DNA from: Sphingobacterium chuzhouense
Lineage (GTDB): Bacteria; Bacteroidota; Bacteroidia; Sphingobacteriales; Sphingobacteriaceae
NCBI RefSeq assembly: GCF_014692525.1
Contig: NZ_JACNYL010000002.1
Span: 744,001-808,000, forward strand
DNA length: 64,000 nt
Reading direction: 5' to 3'
Under the pieces are notes generated by a model. It saw only the letters and a list, made by a program, of their open reading frames with translations. It searched no databases and was not told the DNA's origin. Positions 8,090-17,300 of the stretch are shown piece by piece (position 1 is the stretch's first letter; the number at the start of each line of letters is the position of its first letter). The position numbers and the translations under genes were made by a program.

Positions 8090-8980
8090 TCAGATCGTTG
8101 CTCTTCCTCCAGTTGCGGGGATAGTAGCCCCGGATACATAAGAAGCCGCATCTGATGCCAAGAAAATATATACTGGAGCTATCTCGGCGGGTTGTCCGGG
8201 CCGCCCCATGGGTGTATCCTCTCCAAAATTCTCATGGTCGGGAATTGTACTTGGAATTAATGGTGTCCATACCGGTCCCGGAGCCACGGCGTTTACCCGA
8301 ATCCCTGATCCATCTTGCAAAAACATTTGTGCTAAACTGGACGTAAAATTTTGGATCGCCCCTTTGGTAGCGGCATAAGGCAACAGACTGGGATTCGGAT
8401 TATAGGCATTGACGGATGTGGTGTTGATGATAGACGAGCCTGGAGGCATGTGTTTCTTTGCATATTTTACAAAATAGAACATCGCACTCATATTTACCTG
8501 AAAGGTCTTATTCCATTCCTCTTCAGAAATATCCTCTACACTATCATAACTCATTTGATAAGCGGCGTTATTGACCAAGATGTCAATTTTCCCAAACTTT
8601 GCTACTGTTTCATTCACAATACGTTTGCATAGTAATTCGTTTCGGATATTTCCTTTAAAGAGTAACGCAGTACGTCCTGAACGCTCCACCCAATCGCGCG
8701 TATCAAATGCATCTTCATCTTCGATATCATCTTTATACGAAATCACAACATCCGCTCCCTCCCGCGCCATTGCTATAGCAACAGCTTTGCCAATCCCGGA
8801 ATCTCCTCCTGTGATAACCGCTACCTTGCCTATTAATGTGTCACATCCGATATAGCTTTCTTCACCGTGATCTGGTCGGGGCTGCATAGCCGACGTTACT
8901 CCCGGTGGATCTTGGCTTTGTTTGGGGAAAGGAGGTTTAGGATACAAATCCTTGGGATTACCTTTTTTATATGTATTCAT
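8090..8980 (-). CDS. SDR family oxidoreductase, YghA/general-stress type
   Basis: A 296-residue short-chain dehydrogenase with the N-terminal extension typical of YghA/YdaD/GSP39 proteins (YPKPPFPKQSQDPPG, then a MQPRPDHGE segment). Cofactor site TGGDSGIGKAVA at about 57-68, NNAAYQ near 137, catalytic Ser (NTTSVNAY), Tyr and Lys (YAATKGAI), and PGPVWTPLIPS downstream. It lacks a Tat signal, so it is cytoplasmic. Proteins of this group are NAD(P)-dependent and stress-induced in several bacteria; the physiological substrate is unsettled. It is flanked by small lipoprotein and membrane-protein genes in the same orientation, spacing 36 nt on each side. Confidence 0.9.
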   Translation of the reverse strand: MNTYKKGNPKDLYPKPPFPKQSQDPPGVTSAMQPRPDHGEESYIGCDTLIGKVAVITGGDSGIGKAVAIAMAREGADVVISYKDDIEDEDAFDTRDWVERSGRTALLFKGNIRNELLCKRIVNETVAKFGKIDILVNNAAYQMSYDSVEDISEEEWNKTFQVNMSAMFYFVKYAKKHMPPGSSIINTTSVNAYNPNPSLLPYAATKGAIQNFTSSLAQMFLQDGSGIRVNAVAPGPVWTPLIPSTIPDHENFGEDTPMGRPGQPAEIAPVYIFLASDAASYVSGATIPATGGRATI

Positions 8981-9016
8981 ATATCAATATGTTAGATAAT
9001 TATTATTTTAATAATA

Positions 9017-9223
9017 TTACTCATTTAACGGAGGTGTTGGCATCATCTGTTCAACAGTATCCAAACTATCACGTTCGAGTGAGTCAATTGGTACGATACC
9101 TTCATCTAAAGGTATATCCTGTTCAATCGGAGTATCCTGTATGTTCTCTCTTTGATTACCACCGCAAGCGTATAAAAAACCCGTGGCTGCAACCAATTGT
9201 GTATAAAAAATAAGCTTCTTCAT
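9017..9223 (-). CDS. Small putative lipoprotein
   Basis: A 68-residue protein starting MKKLIFYTQLVAATGFLYAC, with a lipobox LYAC and acylated Cys at residue 20. The mature part is short, acidic and proline-containing (DTPIEQDIPLDEGIVPID) and shows no domain. It belongs to the probable reverse-strand operon 9465 to 7799. Function unknown. Confidence 0.7.
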   Translation of the reverse strand: MKKLIFYTQLVAATGFLYACGGNQRENIQDTPIEQDIPLDEGIVPIDSLERDSLDTVEQMMPTPPLNE

Positions 9224-9279
9224 CTGTATAAATGTTTATGTTTTATAGTATTGTATTCTCTTATTCGAATAAAAACAGA

Positions 9280-9465
9280 CTAATAGAGAAATACAAAGTA
9301 AATAATGGCGAGGATAACGACAGCAATTATGATCGTCCATTGAATTGTTCGAGCTGCTGGCTTATCATCAGGTTCCTCTTTTGCAACTTCCGGTACCTCT
9401 TTACGTGGTACACCGTGCATGGATTCGTCCATTTCCATATCATTTTGTTCTCTGTTATCTTCCAT
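9280..9465 (-). CDS. Small single-pass membrane protein
   Basis: A 61-residue protein with a highly charged N-terminal half (MEDNREQNDMEMDESMHG, then PRKEVPEVAKEEPDDKPAAR) and a single C-terminal transmembrane helix (TIQWTIIIAVVILAIIYFVFLY). The open frame reaches 9516, but the ATG at 9465 gives a better protein. It resembles a tail-anchored protein. First gene of the probable operon 9465-7799. Function unknown. Confidence 0.6.
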   Translation of the reverse strand: MEDNREQNDMEMDESMHGVPRKEVPEVAKEEPDDKPAARTIQWTIIIAVVILAIIYFVFLY

Positions 9466-9705
9466 AACTTTATTTTTTAGTTTAAACCTTCTTACAAGTC
9501 TTACACTCGTTGACATAAAAACAAACAGTTTAACATTTAGGTTTGAAAAGTGCCAGATAACAAGTATTTATACGTAAAAAAATCAATATGCAACCTAAAA
9601 AACCAGTATTTTAATCAAATTAAACCGTATAAAAACCTAAAACATATTCAGGTTTACTGCGGTTCACTCTAAAAAGATTTTTAGAGACAACTAAATTTTA
9701 ATATC

Positions 9706-9954
9706 ATGGCAAAAGATCACGGAAAGAATATCAAAGATGATAAGAAGTATGAAGCATTACGTGACAAAGGAATGAGCAAAGAAAAAGCCGCACGTATATC
9801 CAATACTCCCAATGCTAGTAAAAAGGGTGGAAAAGCAGACCCATTGGACGACCGCACAAAGGAAGAACTACTGCAGGAAGCAAAAAAGATTGGCATTACA
9901 GGCCGTCACAAAATGAATAAGTCGGAACTTATTAATGCAATCCGGAACCATTGA
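9706..9954 (+). CDS. DUF7218/Rho termination factor N-domain-like small protein
   Basis: An 82-residue very basic protein. The N-terminal part (MAKDHGKNIKDDKKYEALR ... GMSKEKAARISNTPN) resembles stress-associated small proteins often called DUF7218. The C-terminal 35 residues (DRTKEELLQEAKKIGITGRHKMNKSELINAIRNH) form a SAP/Rho-N-like helix-extended-helix fold that binds nucleic acid. It ends inside the possible longest 5' end of the topoisomerase IB gene, so the two genes are an operon and may act together on DNA. Such proteins are common next to stress genes in soil bacteria. Confidence 0.8.
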   Translation: MAKDHGKNIKDDKKYEALRDKGMSKEKAARISNTPNASKKGGKADPLDDRTKEELLQEAKKIGITGRHKMNKSELINAIRNH

Positions 9955-9964
9955 TAGAGCTGCA

Positions 9965-11008
9965 ATGGACATAAAACAGGAGGCTCTATTGGAATTGGAG
10001 GAATCCGGTCTTCGCTATTCTTCTCCCCAAGAGAAAGGATATGGTCGAAAAGCTAAGGGGGATTCTTTTATATACCTGGATAAACAAGGCCGTCAGATTA
10101 CCAACGAACAAATATTATCCCGTATCCGTTCATTGGTATTACCGCCTGCTTGGCGAGAGGTTTGGATCTGTGCTTCTCCTAATGGGCATTTACAGGCTAC
10201 CGGACTCGATATCAACAACCGGAAGCAATACAAATATCATCCAAAATGGTTATCCTTGCGAAGTGAAAAAAAATTTGCCGATCTTTTCACATTTGGAAAT
10301 AAACTCCCCGTTTTAAAAAAAAGGGTATTGCAAGATTTGAGAAAAAGGAAATTATCCCGTGAAAAAGTTTGTGCACTGGCAATTGCCATTATGGGTAAAA
10401 CTTCTTTTCGAACAGGGAATAGATACTATGAAAAAAATTATGGTTCCTATGGACTGACGACGTTACGGAATAAACATATCAAACAGATTTCCAGCAATAA
10501 AATATTCTTTAAATTCGTTGGCAAAAAAGGTGTTGTGCAACAATGCTACTTACGTGAAAAAGCTTTGGTAAAAACCTTAACAAAAGTTAAAGATATCCCC
10601 GGGCAGGTGCTTTTTCAATATTATGACGAGGAGGGTAATGTAAAACCACTTGACTCTGGTACGATCAACGCTTATCTGAAAGAAGCAATGCTAACAGAAG
10701 TGAGCTGCAAAACGTTCCGAACATGGAACGGTTGCTTATTGGCGTTGTCTTACATGACAACATTACCTCTTCCTAGTACGATCACGGAGAGAAAAAAGAA
10801 CTTGGTAAATATTATTGATTACGTTGCACATGAACTGGGCAATACGAGAACGGTTACGCGTAACTACTATATCCATCCTGAAATTCTCTCTGCCTATGAA
10901 AGTACGGCATTAGATAAATGGATAAAGACAATCCAAAACAAACAGAAGTTCAGCGACAAAATGGTACAAAATCAGCTGATGAAATTGTTAAAACAAACGA
11001 GCACCTGA
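9965..11008 (+). CDS. DNA topoisomerase IB (poxvirus/bacterial type)
   Basis: A 347-residue type IB topoisomerase, which relaxes supercoils by transient 3'-phosphotyrosyl nicking. Visible parts: N-terminal domain with LRYSSPQEKGYGRK; the segment LPPAWREVWICASPNGHLQATGLD, highly diagnostic; KYHPKW; the first catalytic Arg in FRTGNRYYEKNYGSYGLTTL; a second Arg in KTFRTWNG; and the catalytic His/Tyr region VAHELGNTRTVTRNYYIHPEIL, with the nucleophilic Tyr before IHP. I prefer ATG 9965 over 9935, which would overlap the upstream gene by 20 nt; both are possible. Only a subset of bacteria carry this enzyme, often in stress islands such as this one. Confidence 0.92.
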   Translation: MDIKQEALLELEESGLRYSSPQEKGYGRKAKGDSFIYLDKQGRQITNEQILSRIRSLVLPPAWREVWICASPNGHLQATGLDINNRKQYKYHPKWLSLRSEKKFADLFTFGNKLPVLKKRVLQDLRKRKLSREKVCALAIAIMGKTSFRTGNRYYEKNYGSYGLTTLRNKHIKQISSNKIFFKFVGKKGVVQQCYLREKALVKTLTKVKDIPGQVLFQYYDEEGNVKPLDSGTINAYLKEAMLTEVSCKTFRTWNGCLLALSYMTTLPLPSTITERKKNLVNIIDYVAHELGNTRTVTRNYYIHPEILSAYESTALDKWIKTIQNKQKFSDKMVQNQLMKLLKQTST

Positions 11009-11074
11009 CGTAGTGTTGCTTCTTCGTCATTTGCTAACTGTGTAATACACCTATTAAACATCAAATAAAAAAGA

Positions 11075-11096
11075 AAAGCCAGTGTTTACTGGCTTT
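11075..11096. terminator. Bidirectional terminator between topoisomerase IB and the ferritin-like gene
   Basis: Perfect 9-bp stem AAAGCCAGT / ACTGGCTTT with a 4-nt loop between two convergent genes. T-rich tracts follow on both strands, the stronger one on the reverse strand. Confidence 0.85.
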
Positions 11097-11104
11097 CTTA
11101 TGAT

Positions 11105-11626
11105 CTAAGCGGTCTCTCCTACATTAGCTTCTTCCATCGCTATTTTGGTCAATAATTCATCTGTTTCCTTTTCCTCCGCTAATGTCTGCCCAAGCAAATC
11201 TTTAATCTCGGTATGCCCCATCAATTTAGCATAAGTAACAACACATCCATAACTCGCGATTTCGTAGTGTTCTACCTTTTGCGCTGCGGCAATCAATGCA
11301 GCGTCTACTACCTCTGGGCTGTCTTCAAACTCTTCAATGATCTCCTCAGCCTCTTTTAGAAGACCTTCCATAGCTTTACATTTTTTGCCGCGACCATTGA
11401 GGCCTAAATTAGAAAACGCTGATTTTAGACGCTCTATATGATTTTCCGTCTGTTCGTAGTGTTCTTCAAATGCTTTCTTAAGCGTTGGACTGTTAGCCGC
11501 ATTAGCCAATTTCTTTAACCCTTTCAACAGTTGACGTTCAGCGCCCAAAATGTCCTTCATTTCATCTACCATTAATTCGTGTAAATGTGCATTTGGCATA
11601 TTGCCTTTTTCATTCATCTGTGCCAT
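11105..11626 (-). CDS. Ferritin-like DUF892 (YciE/YciF) protein
   Basis: A 173-residue four-helix-bundle protein. The ferritin-like pattern of acidic and His residues on consecutive helices is visible: LMVDEMKDILGAERQLL, KKAFEEHYEQTENHIERL, AAAQKVEHYEIASYGCVV and GQTLAEEKETDELLTKI. This is the DUF892/YciF family, expressed under osmotic, desiccation and stationary-phase stress in other bacteria and proposed to bind a di-iron centre; enzymatic activity is not established. It sits beside csbD in the stress island. Start ATG at 11626. Confidence 0.92.
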   Translation of the reverse strand: MAQMNEKGNMPNAHLHELMVDEMKDILGAERQLLKGLKKLANAANSPTLKKAFEEHYEQTENHIERLKSAFSNLGLNGRGKKCKAMEGLLKEAEEIIEEFEDSPEVVDAALIAAAQKVEHYEIASYGCVVTYAKLMGHTEIKDLLGQTLAEEKETDELLTKIAMEEANVGETA

Positions 11627-11783
11627 AATCTATTTATGTTTGTTTGCAAATAGAACACCTTATTTGCCTTATTAGTTCGAAGTTTTTTCCAATTTAAGTA
11701 GTAATACTCAATCACTACAGTAGAAAGAAATAAGCAAACCGTATAACGCGTAATCCATTCATTTTAAATAGTAAAATATACAA

Positions 11784-11818
11784 AAAAATAGGCTGCCTTT
11801 TTAAGACAGCCTATTTTT
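11784..11818. terminator. Terminator downstream of csbD-like gene
   Basis: Stem AAAAATAGGCTG / CAGCCTATTTTT (12 bp) around an 11-nt loop, with A and T runs on either side. It lies 46 nt past the CsbD stop on the reverse strand. Confidence 0.85.
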
Positions 11819-11863
11819 CATCCAACATACTTGTCAGTTTAATTACAAAACAGGATTTATAGT

Positions 11864-12052
11864 TTAATCCAGACTATTCAACCAATCTTCTACTTCTTCT
11901 TTAGTCTTTCCTGTTTTCTTTTGCAATCTCCCCAACAATTCGTCTTCCTTACCTTCAGCATATAACAAGTCGTCGTCTGTTAAATCCGCATATTGCTGTT
12001 TAACTTTTCCTTTTACTTCGTTCCAACGACCTTTCCATGTTAATTTATTCAT
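11864..12052 (-). CDS. CsbD family stress protein
   Basis: A 62-residue protein with the CsbD signature: [20 protein letters not shown] followed by [20 protein letters not shown] and a C-terminal [16 protein letters not shown]. CsbD-like proteins are small, highly charged and abundant in stationary phase or stress in many bacteria (the Bacillus gene is sigma-B controlled); the molecular function is unknown. Unusually for this window it has a strong Shine-Dalgarno (AAAGGAGG) about 6 nt before the ATG at 12052, which suggests high expression. Confidence 0.92.
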   Translation of the reverse strand: MNKLTWKGRWNEVKGKVKQQYADLTDDDLLYAEGKEDELLGRLQKKTGKTKEEVEDWLNSLD

Positions 12053-12137
12053 TGTTTCCTCCTTTTAATGTATTGTCTACTTAAAGAACCAACAGATTCC
12101 GTTTTTGTTCTACATTTTTAAAAAAAATAACTTTTTC

Positions 12138-12704
12138 CTATCCAATTTTTGCTATGTCATTTGTTTGTTTTTTCTCTACCATAGTTATCATGGGGAGCCA
12201 ATTAATCAAGTCCGTAAATATACTATTACAGGTCTGAATAAGTATGGCACCGGAGTTTCCGGAAAATTGCTTTTTATAGATTCGTTTTTCCTTTTTATAC
12301 CGAAAGGCATAATAAACCGTGCCTATTTCCCTTTTTTGTTTTGGGTTGTTGGTTTTAAAAGCCAATCCTGTTACACTGATAAACACATCGGCTTCGGGAA
12401 TAGATTCCCCCGTTAACCCATCTAACATACGTAAGGTTACTACTGCGGATTCTGCACAATATTTTTCGATTTTACTTTTTGGAACAGAAAGCAGTTGGGT
12501 TTTGCATTGATCATCATAACAGACCAACGAACCTAAAAAATAATCACCACTGTGAAATTCCAGCGACCATAGCGAACTTAGATATCCCGCTGTCATACTC
12601 TCAGTACACAACAATTTCAAACCATGGGTTTGGAAAAATTCGCCACAAGCTGCTAAAGCTTTTTCATCTATTTGCATAATGGGCTTTATCATTGTATTAT
12701 CCAT
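12138..12704 (-). CDS. CinA C-terminal domain family protein (nicotinamide-nucleotide amidase-like)
   Basis: A 188-residue single-domain CinA/PncC relative. In this family the domain deamidates nicotinamide mononucleotide. The canonical ESCTGG loop appears here as TESMTAGYLSS at about 34-44. GSLVCYDDQCKTQLLSV, AESAVVTLRMLDGL and ISVTGLAFKTNN also follow the family pattern. The catalytic Ser context is partly diverged (Cys to Met, Gly to Ala), so activity is uncertain. Its ATG at 12704 lies 3 nt after the stop of the upstream response regulator, indicating one transcript. The last about 45 residues (SIFTDLINWLPMITMV...) are less conserved. Confidence 0.75.
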   Translation of the reverse strand: MDNTMIKPIMQIDEKALAACGEFFQTHGLKLLCTESMTAGYLSSLWSLEFHSGDYFLGSLVCYDDQCKTQLLSVPKSKIEKYCAESAVVTLRMLDGLTGESIPEADVFISVTGLAFKTNNPKQKREIGTVYYAFRYKKEKRIYKKQFSGNSGAILIQTCNSIFTDLINWLPMITMVEKKQTNDIAKIG

Positions 12705-12707
12705 AGA

Positions 12708-13367
12708 CTATTTCAGTAACCCATTTTGAATAGCAAATTTGATTAGTGCGGGGGTGTTTTTTGATTTTGTTTTATCAATTAAGCTCTGTCTATGTCCTTC
12801 TACTGTCCGTTTACTCAAAAACAATTTCTTGGATATTTCCAGATTAGTAAGTCCTTCGCCAAGCAGTTCCAGTACTTCCATTTCCCGCGAGGAAAGTGAT
12901 AATTCCGCCGGGTCTATTTTATAGGATTGAGTTTCTTCCTTATTAATAAGTTTATCCACCAATTTCATAGTAAGCTCCTCACATAAATAACGTCCGCCTT
13001 TAGCCACGTGGTTTATACAAAAAAGCATTTCATCTGCCGTAACATTTTTAACAAGATAAGCCCTGGCTCCAAATTGGAAACATTGCGCGACATATTGTTC
13101 CTCATCCAACATAGTTAATACAATGACGCGTATCCCTATGTTTTTTTGGTTGAATTCTTTAATCAACTGTAATCCATCCACGTTATCCATGGTTAAATCC
13201 GTAATTAAAATATCCGCTTCTACCCCAGCTGCTACCAAATCCAATATTTCCTTACCACTGCCTACATCTGCTACGACTTCAAAATTATCCTGAGAATCCA
13301 AAAGCAGCTTGATACCGTTTCTGACCACTAGATGATCTTCCGCCAATAATATTTTTGTCTTTTCCAT
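12708..13367 (-). CDS. NarL/FixJ-family response regulator (orphan)
   Basis: A 219-residue two-domain regulator. The receiver domain (about 1-120) has the acidic pocket AEDH, the phospho-acceptor Asp in ILITDLTM, the Thr in VIVLTMLD and the Lys in YLVKNV. The C-terminal LuxR-type HTH (about 150-215) shows LSSREMEVLELLGEGLTNLEISKKLFLS and KRTVEGHRQSLIDK. I chose ATG 13367 over 13379 because GGAAG lies 8-12 nt upstream. No histidine kinase gene is adjacent, so the partner is elsewhere. It is co-transcribed with the CinA-like gene and lies in the stress island, which it could regulate (inference). Confidence 0.92.
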   Translation of the reverse strand: MEKTKILLAEDHLVVRNGIKLLLDSQDNFEVVADVGSGKEILDLVAAGVEADILITDLTMDNVDGLQLIKEFNQKNIGIRVIVLTMLDEEQYVAQCFQFGARAYLVKNVTADEMLFCINHVAKGGRYLCEELTMKLVDKLINKEETQSYKIDPAELSLSSREMEVLELLGEGLTNLEISKKLFLSKRTVEGHRQSLIDKTKSKNTPALIKFAIQNGLLK

Positions 13368-13512
13368 TTTAACTTCCAACCTTTACTTCCCTTTGTTTCT
13401 CAAGTTCAACAATTAAGTCCATTGAATAGTTTATTTATTTATCCATTTACGTTAAAAAAATCGTTTAGTATAAATCGTTCAAATCTTCTCTGCCACTATT
13501 TCCAATCTATCG

Positions 13513-14205
13513 TTATGCTATACGTCTTGTGTTCAACGCCTTAGCCCATTTATTGTATTTACATCGCGGACATGTAGAGTTTTTCAGCACGGTCTCAGGT
13601 TCCTGTATACAACCGCAATGCATACAAGCCAGCACGCCATCAGCAGCAGATAAATCAGCTTCCTTGTAAACGTCAGGGAACAATGGTAAACCGAACTTCA
13701 CTGCTTCATTAGCATAAAAAAGCACACTGAGTGTACCATCTGTTTCCAATACGGCCATCCTAACCTGACCCAAATGCTCGATAGATTGATTGCGTAACTC
13801 CGCAAAAAATTCTACAGTAGAAAGATCATTGTCTTTCTCGTTTTTTACACTGAACACGCCATTTTCGACCACAATCATCTCCTTACCCTCTAGAATTCGA
13901 TGAATGGAAAGCGATTTAGAAGCTAACCACGTTAACGTTTTGTATATGGTCATAACGACGGCAAAAACCACTAAAGCATGAAAAACGGGGATATCCTCTT
14001 GGAACATCGGATCACCCGCAGCAGAACCTAGTCCCAGTATAATCGCCACTTCAAATAAGGTAAGCTGACGTACTCCTCTTTTTCCCGACAGACGGAGCAC
14101 CAATAAAATCATCAAAAACATGATGGCGGTACGTATAATTATTTCCGCAATAAAATGCCATTCGATGCTTGCAATTAGCAAGTTTTTAATGTCGACGTCG
14201 AACAT
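13513..14205 (-). CDS. DUF421 (YetF/YcaP-type) membrane protein with C-terminal zinc-ribbon tail
   Basis: A 230-residue membrane protein. It has about three N-terminal transmembrane segments (FIAEIIIRTAIMFLMILLVL, LTLFEVAIILGLGSAAG, HALVVFAVVMTIYKTLTW) and the DUF421 core LSGKRGVRQLTLFE. The cytoplasmic YetF-like domain follows (EGKEMIVVENGVF ... FFAELRNQSIEHLGQVRMAVLETDGTLSVLFY). The last 45 residues contain CMHCGC and, about 14 residues later, CPRC, which is a plausible zinc-ribbon. Minimal YetF proteins lack such a tail. Function of the family is unknown; an association with envelope or spore stress has been proposed in Bacillus. Confidence 0.88.
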   Translation of the reverse strand: MFDVDIKNLLIASIEWHFIAEIIIRTAIMFLMILLVLRLSGKRGVRQLTLFEVAIILGLGSAAGDPMFQEDIPVFHALVVFAVVMTIYKTLTWLASKSLSIHRILEGKEMIVVENGVFSVKNEKDNDLSTVEFFAELRNQSIEHLGQVRMAVLETDGTLSVLFYANEAVKFGLPLFPDVYKEADLSAADGVLACMHCGCIQEPETVLKNSTCPRCKYNKWAKALNTRRIA

Positions 14206-14325
14206 ATTGGAATCATTTTATTTATAATACAAGATAGTTATAAAATAGTTTAGTTTGCGGGTGTTAATATGGATTCAAGTACTTTTTTATCGTTCAGAGG
14301 TACTTATACTTTCATGCTTAAAACC

Positions 14326-14358
14326 AAAAAGGGAGCCGCTCAACAGCAACTCCCTTTT
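14326..14358 (-). terminator. Terminator of the DUF1080/Gfo-Idh operon
   Basis: Stem AAAAGGGAG / CTCCCTTTT around a 14-nt loop, 22 nt past the stop of the 14380-17775 gene. A T-rich tract follows on the reverse strand. Confidence 0.82.
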
Positions 14359-14379
14359 CATCTCTAATAAAAACATTTA

Positions 14380-17300
14380 TTAAAGTCTCTTCACACGTAT
14401 ATTTCTGAAGAAAACTTCTGAACCATGTCCTAGAAAACCGATATGACCCGATTTTTTGCTTAATCCAGCATGTTTTTTGCCATCCAAGGTTCCATTTTTT
14501 GAAGCCTCCGCAAGGTCACCATCTAAGATAACCACGCCGTTAAGCGTTACTTTAATCTTATCGCCTTGAACGCGGATCTCTTGTTCATTCCATTCGCCGA
14601 TTGGCTTCATCCCTTCGCGTTTTGCAGGAATAATACCATAGGCGGAACCGTGATACTGATATTCTTTCAGATTTTTGTAAATCTCTGCGTCATTATCTAA
14701 AATCTGTATCTCCGTACCTGCATAGGCTGCATCTCCTTCCAACGGTGTACGGATACCTACACCGTTGTTCGCACCAGGTGTCAGTTTGAACTCAAAACGA
14801 TATACAAAATCGCCATATTCATTTTTCGTATAAAGGTTCTTACCAAACTTAGCATCCGGATTTGCTCTGATATAACCTTCCGGTGTTACTTCGTAAGCTG
14901 GCGTTTCTGTCCACTTATCTAGATCATTACCATCGAATAACATCTCAAAACCCTCTTTCTTTTCTCCCTCACTCAACGTATATGTTTCTTTGCGCGCTAG
15001 CTCTTTTACATATATATCCCGGTACCACACTTGTGAGCCGTGTGCTTGGAGTTCGATCTGTTCAACAGGGAAAATGGATTGGTTGCGATCCCAATAGTTT
15101 TCAAGTGTTACGTTGTCTACAACTAACTCACCGTTTAACCATACCCATACTTTCTCACCCATCATACGGATTTTGAATGTGTTCCATTCCCCCAGCGCAT
15201 TATCGACAACTTTCAACGGTGTGGATGGATGTTTTTTATTGTTGTATAAACCACCGGATCCAACTTGTGCACCTACATTCGTGCGTGAGATATCCCATAT
15301 CTGCACCTGTGGAGTGCCACGAAGATAAACACCTGCATCCGGCTCTTTCCCGTTAGGATCCAGTTTCCAATCCACCAACATCTCAAAATCACCATATTGT
15401 TTTACGGTAGCGATATTATCTCCTTCCCCGGAGAAAACGAGTTCACCTTTAACAGCTCTCCAACTATCGCGCATCTTTTTATCCGCCGCGGCTTGCTTTT
15501 GCTCCAATTCTTTTGAAGACATCGCGGCACGTTTAATAGGATTCTCAACAAGTCCCTTCCAACCGGTAAGATCCGTGCCGTTAAATATAGATAGGTAACC
15601 TTCTCCTGCCGGCATCTCCGTTAGGTGACGAATGATGGCTTCTCTTAAATAAGAACTCTCGCTGCCCGTCAGATTCTCCATCGCTTTATTCAGGATATTA
15701 CGGACATCTGTCCCAATAAAATTATAACTGTCCGTTGCAATATTAATCGCCGTATTCGTGGCAGCACCTTTCAAGTCCTTATCGTCCATATATTTTGCAG
15801 CAAACATCAGCGCCTGATAAGTACCGGTTGCCTGTAAGCTACTTAATACAGTACGCTTTTGTCCCGCATTTTCTGCCAGTTCAAATGCATCTTTTAACAA
15901 CAGCGTTTTTTGCGCATTGGTATGTTCACTCGCGTTAATATGCTTAACCAAACCGTTGAAAATAGCACCAAAATGTTCGCTGACGCGTTCAGATCGAGAC
16001 AATTCTACCAACACAGGCAAAGCTTCGGGGTCTGACCAATTAGCAAGTGCAAGGATAGCTGAATTTTTGAGTTCGTTATTCTTAAAGAAGCCTTGGACAG
16101 TTTTTAAGGATTCCTTTCCACCTACACCGGCAAATACAGGAAAAAGTTTAGCAGAAGTCGGCGAAGGGTTTCGTGATGTTTCCACAGCCAACTGATTTAT
16201 TTTGGCGTCCTTGTCACTACGTGCATTTAACGCAATGACCAAAGCTTCTTGTACGTAACGGGCATCACTTTCTGACATATTAGCCAATACATTGACCAAC
16301 GCATCTACATCTTCAGGACTTACCACATTCGGTAGTGCTTTTAATGCCGCTACTTTCACGTTGTTATCGCTAGCTGTCAACAACGGTAAAACTACTTTAG
16401 ACGAATTGGCATTTGTGCGGGTAGCCAAAACTTTAAGCAGTGCTAACTGCGTTTTTGTATCTGCCCCTGCAACCGCGCTGTTTATTTTTTCAACAACATC
16501 TGCATCTTTTGAAGATAGGAGCAACGCTTCAATCGCTTGCGTCGTTGCTTCGTCAGCGTTTGGCAACTCTAAAATCAGGTAATCTGTACTACCATCACTA
16601 GATAGTTTAGAGAGCGTGTTTAAGCCGGCAATTTTTGCTCTTGTATACTTTAAGTTACCCAATGATTTTTTAATGTCTGGCACGAGTGCTTCAGTACCTT
16701 CCATTGCGAGATAGTTGAGAATACTTTCCTGCACCTCTGGCGAAGATTTACGCAATGTACCAATCAATTTTTTGGTATCTGCATCTGTTCCATTTTCCGC
16801 TAAAAGATTCAATGCTGCCGCACGGTACAGCGGATCATTACTTAACGCCGCTTTCATCAATTGCTTACGCGTTTTCGTAGGGTTAGCTTTTGTCAATAGT
16901 GTTAATGCACCCACTTGTAATGTTGGAGCTTCTGCCTTTGCAGCTTCTTTAGCAATGATATTGGCGATGGAAATAGCTTGTTTTTGCTGTCCTTCGTCCA
17001 GCAGGTTGTTAGCATAATCCAATGTCAGCCCACCAATATTGGTTTTATCAAATTGATAATTGACTTCCTTTAGCTTTGCCAAGAACACCGGTGCCGATTT
17101 CGTACCGGCAATTTTACTCAATGCGGTATAAGCGTTACGTTGGTAATTTTCGGATGTGTATTGCGCCAATGTAGCAATAATAGCTTCTTCGTCACTTTTT
17201 GAGCGTAGATCACCCAAGGCACCTACGATTGCTATTGTTGTTTTTTCAGAAGCCGACGATGCTAATGCATTAGACAACGCCTGTGCCGCTTCCGGTGTAC

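Noticed and set aside
16292..16582. Several plus-strand frames of 90-120 codons within 15900-17833
   Set aside because: All are antisense to the large HEAT/DUF1080 gene, whose regular repeats keep opposite frames open. They lack start signals and recognisable domains.
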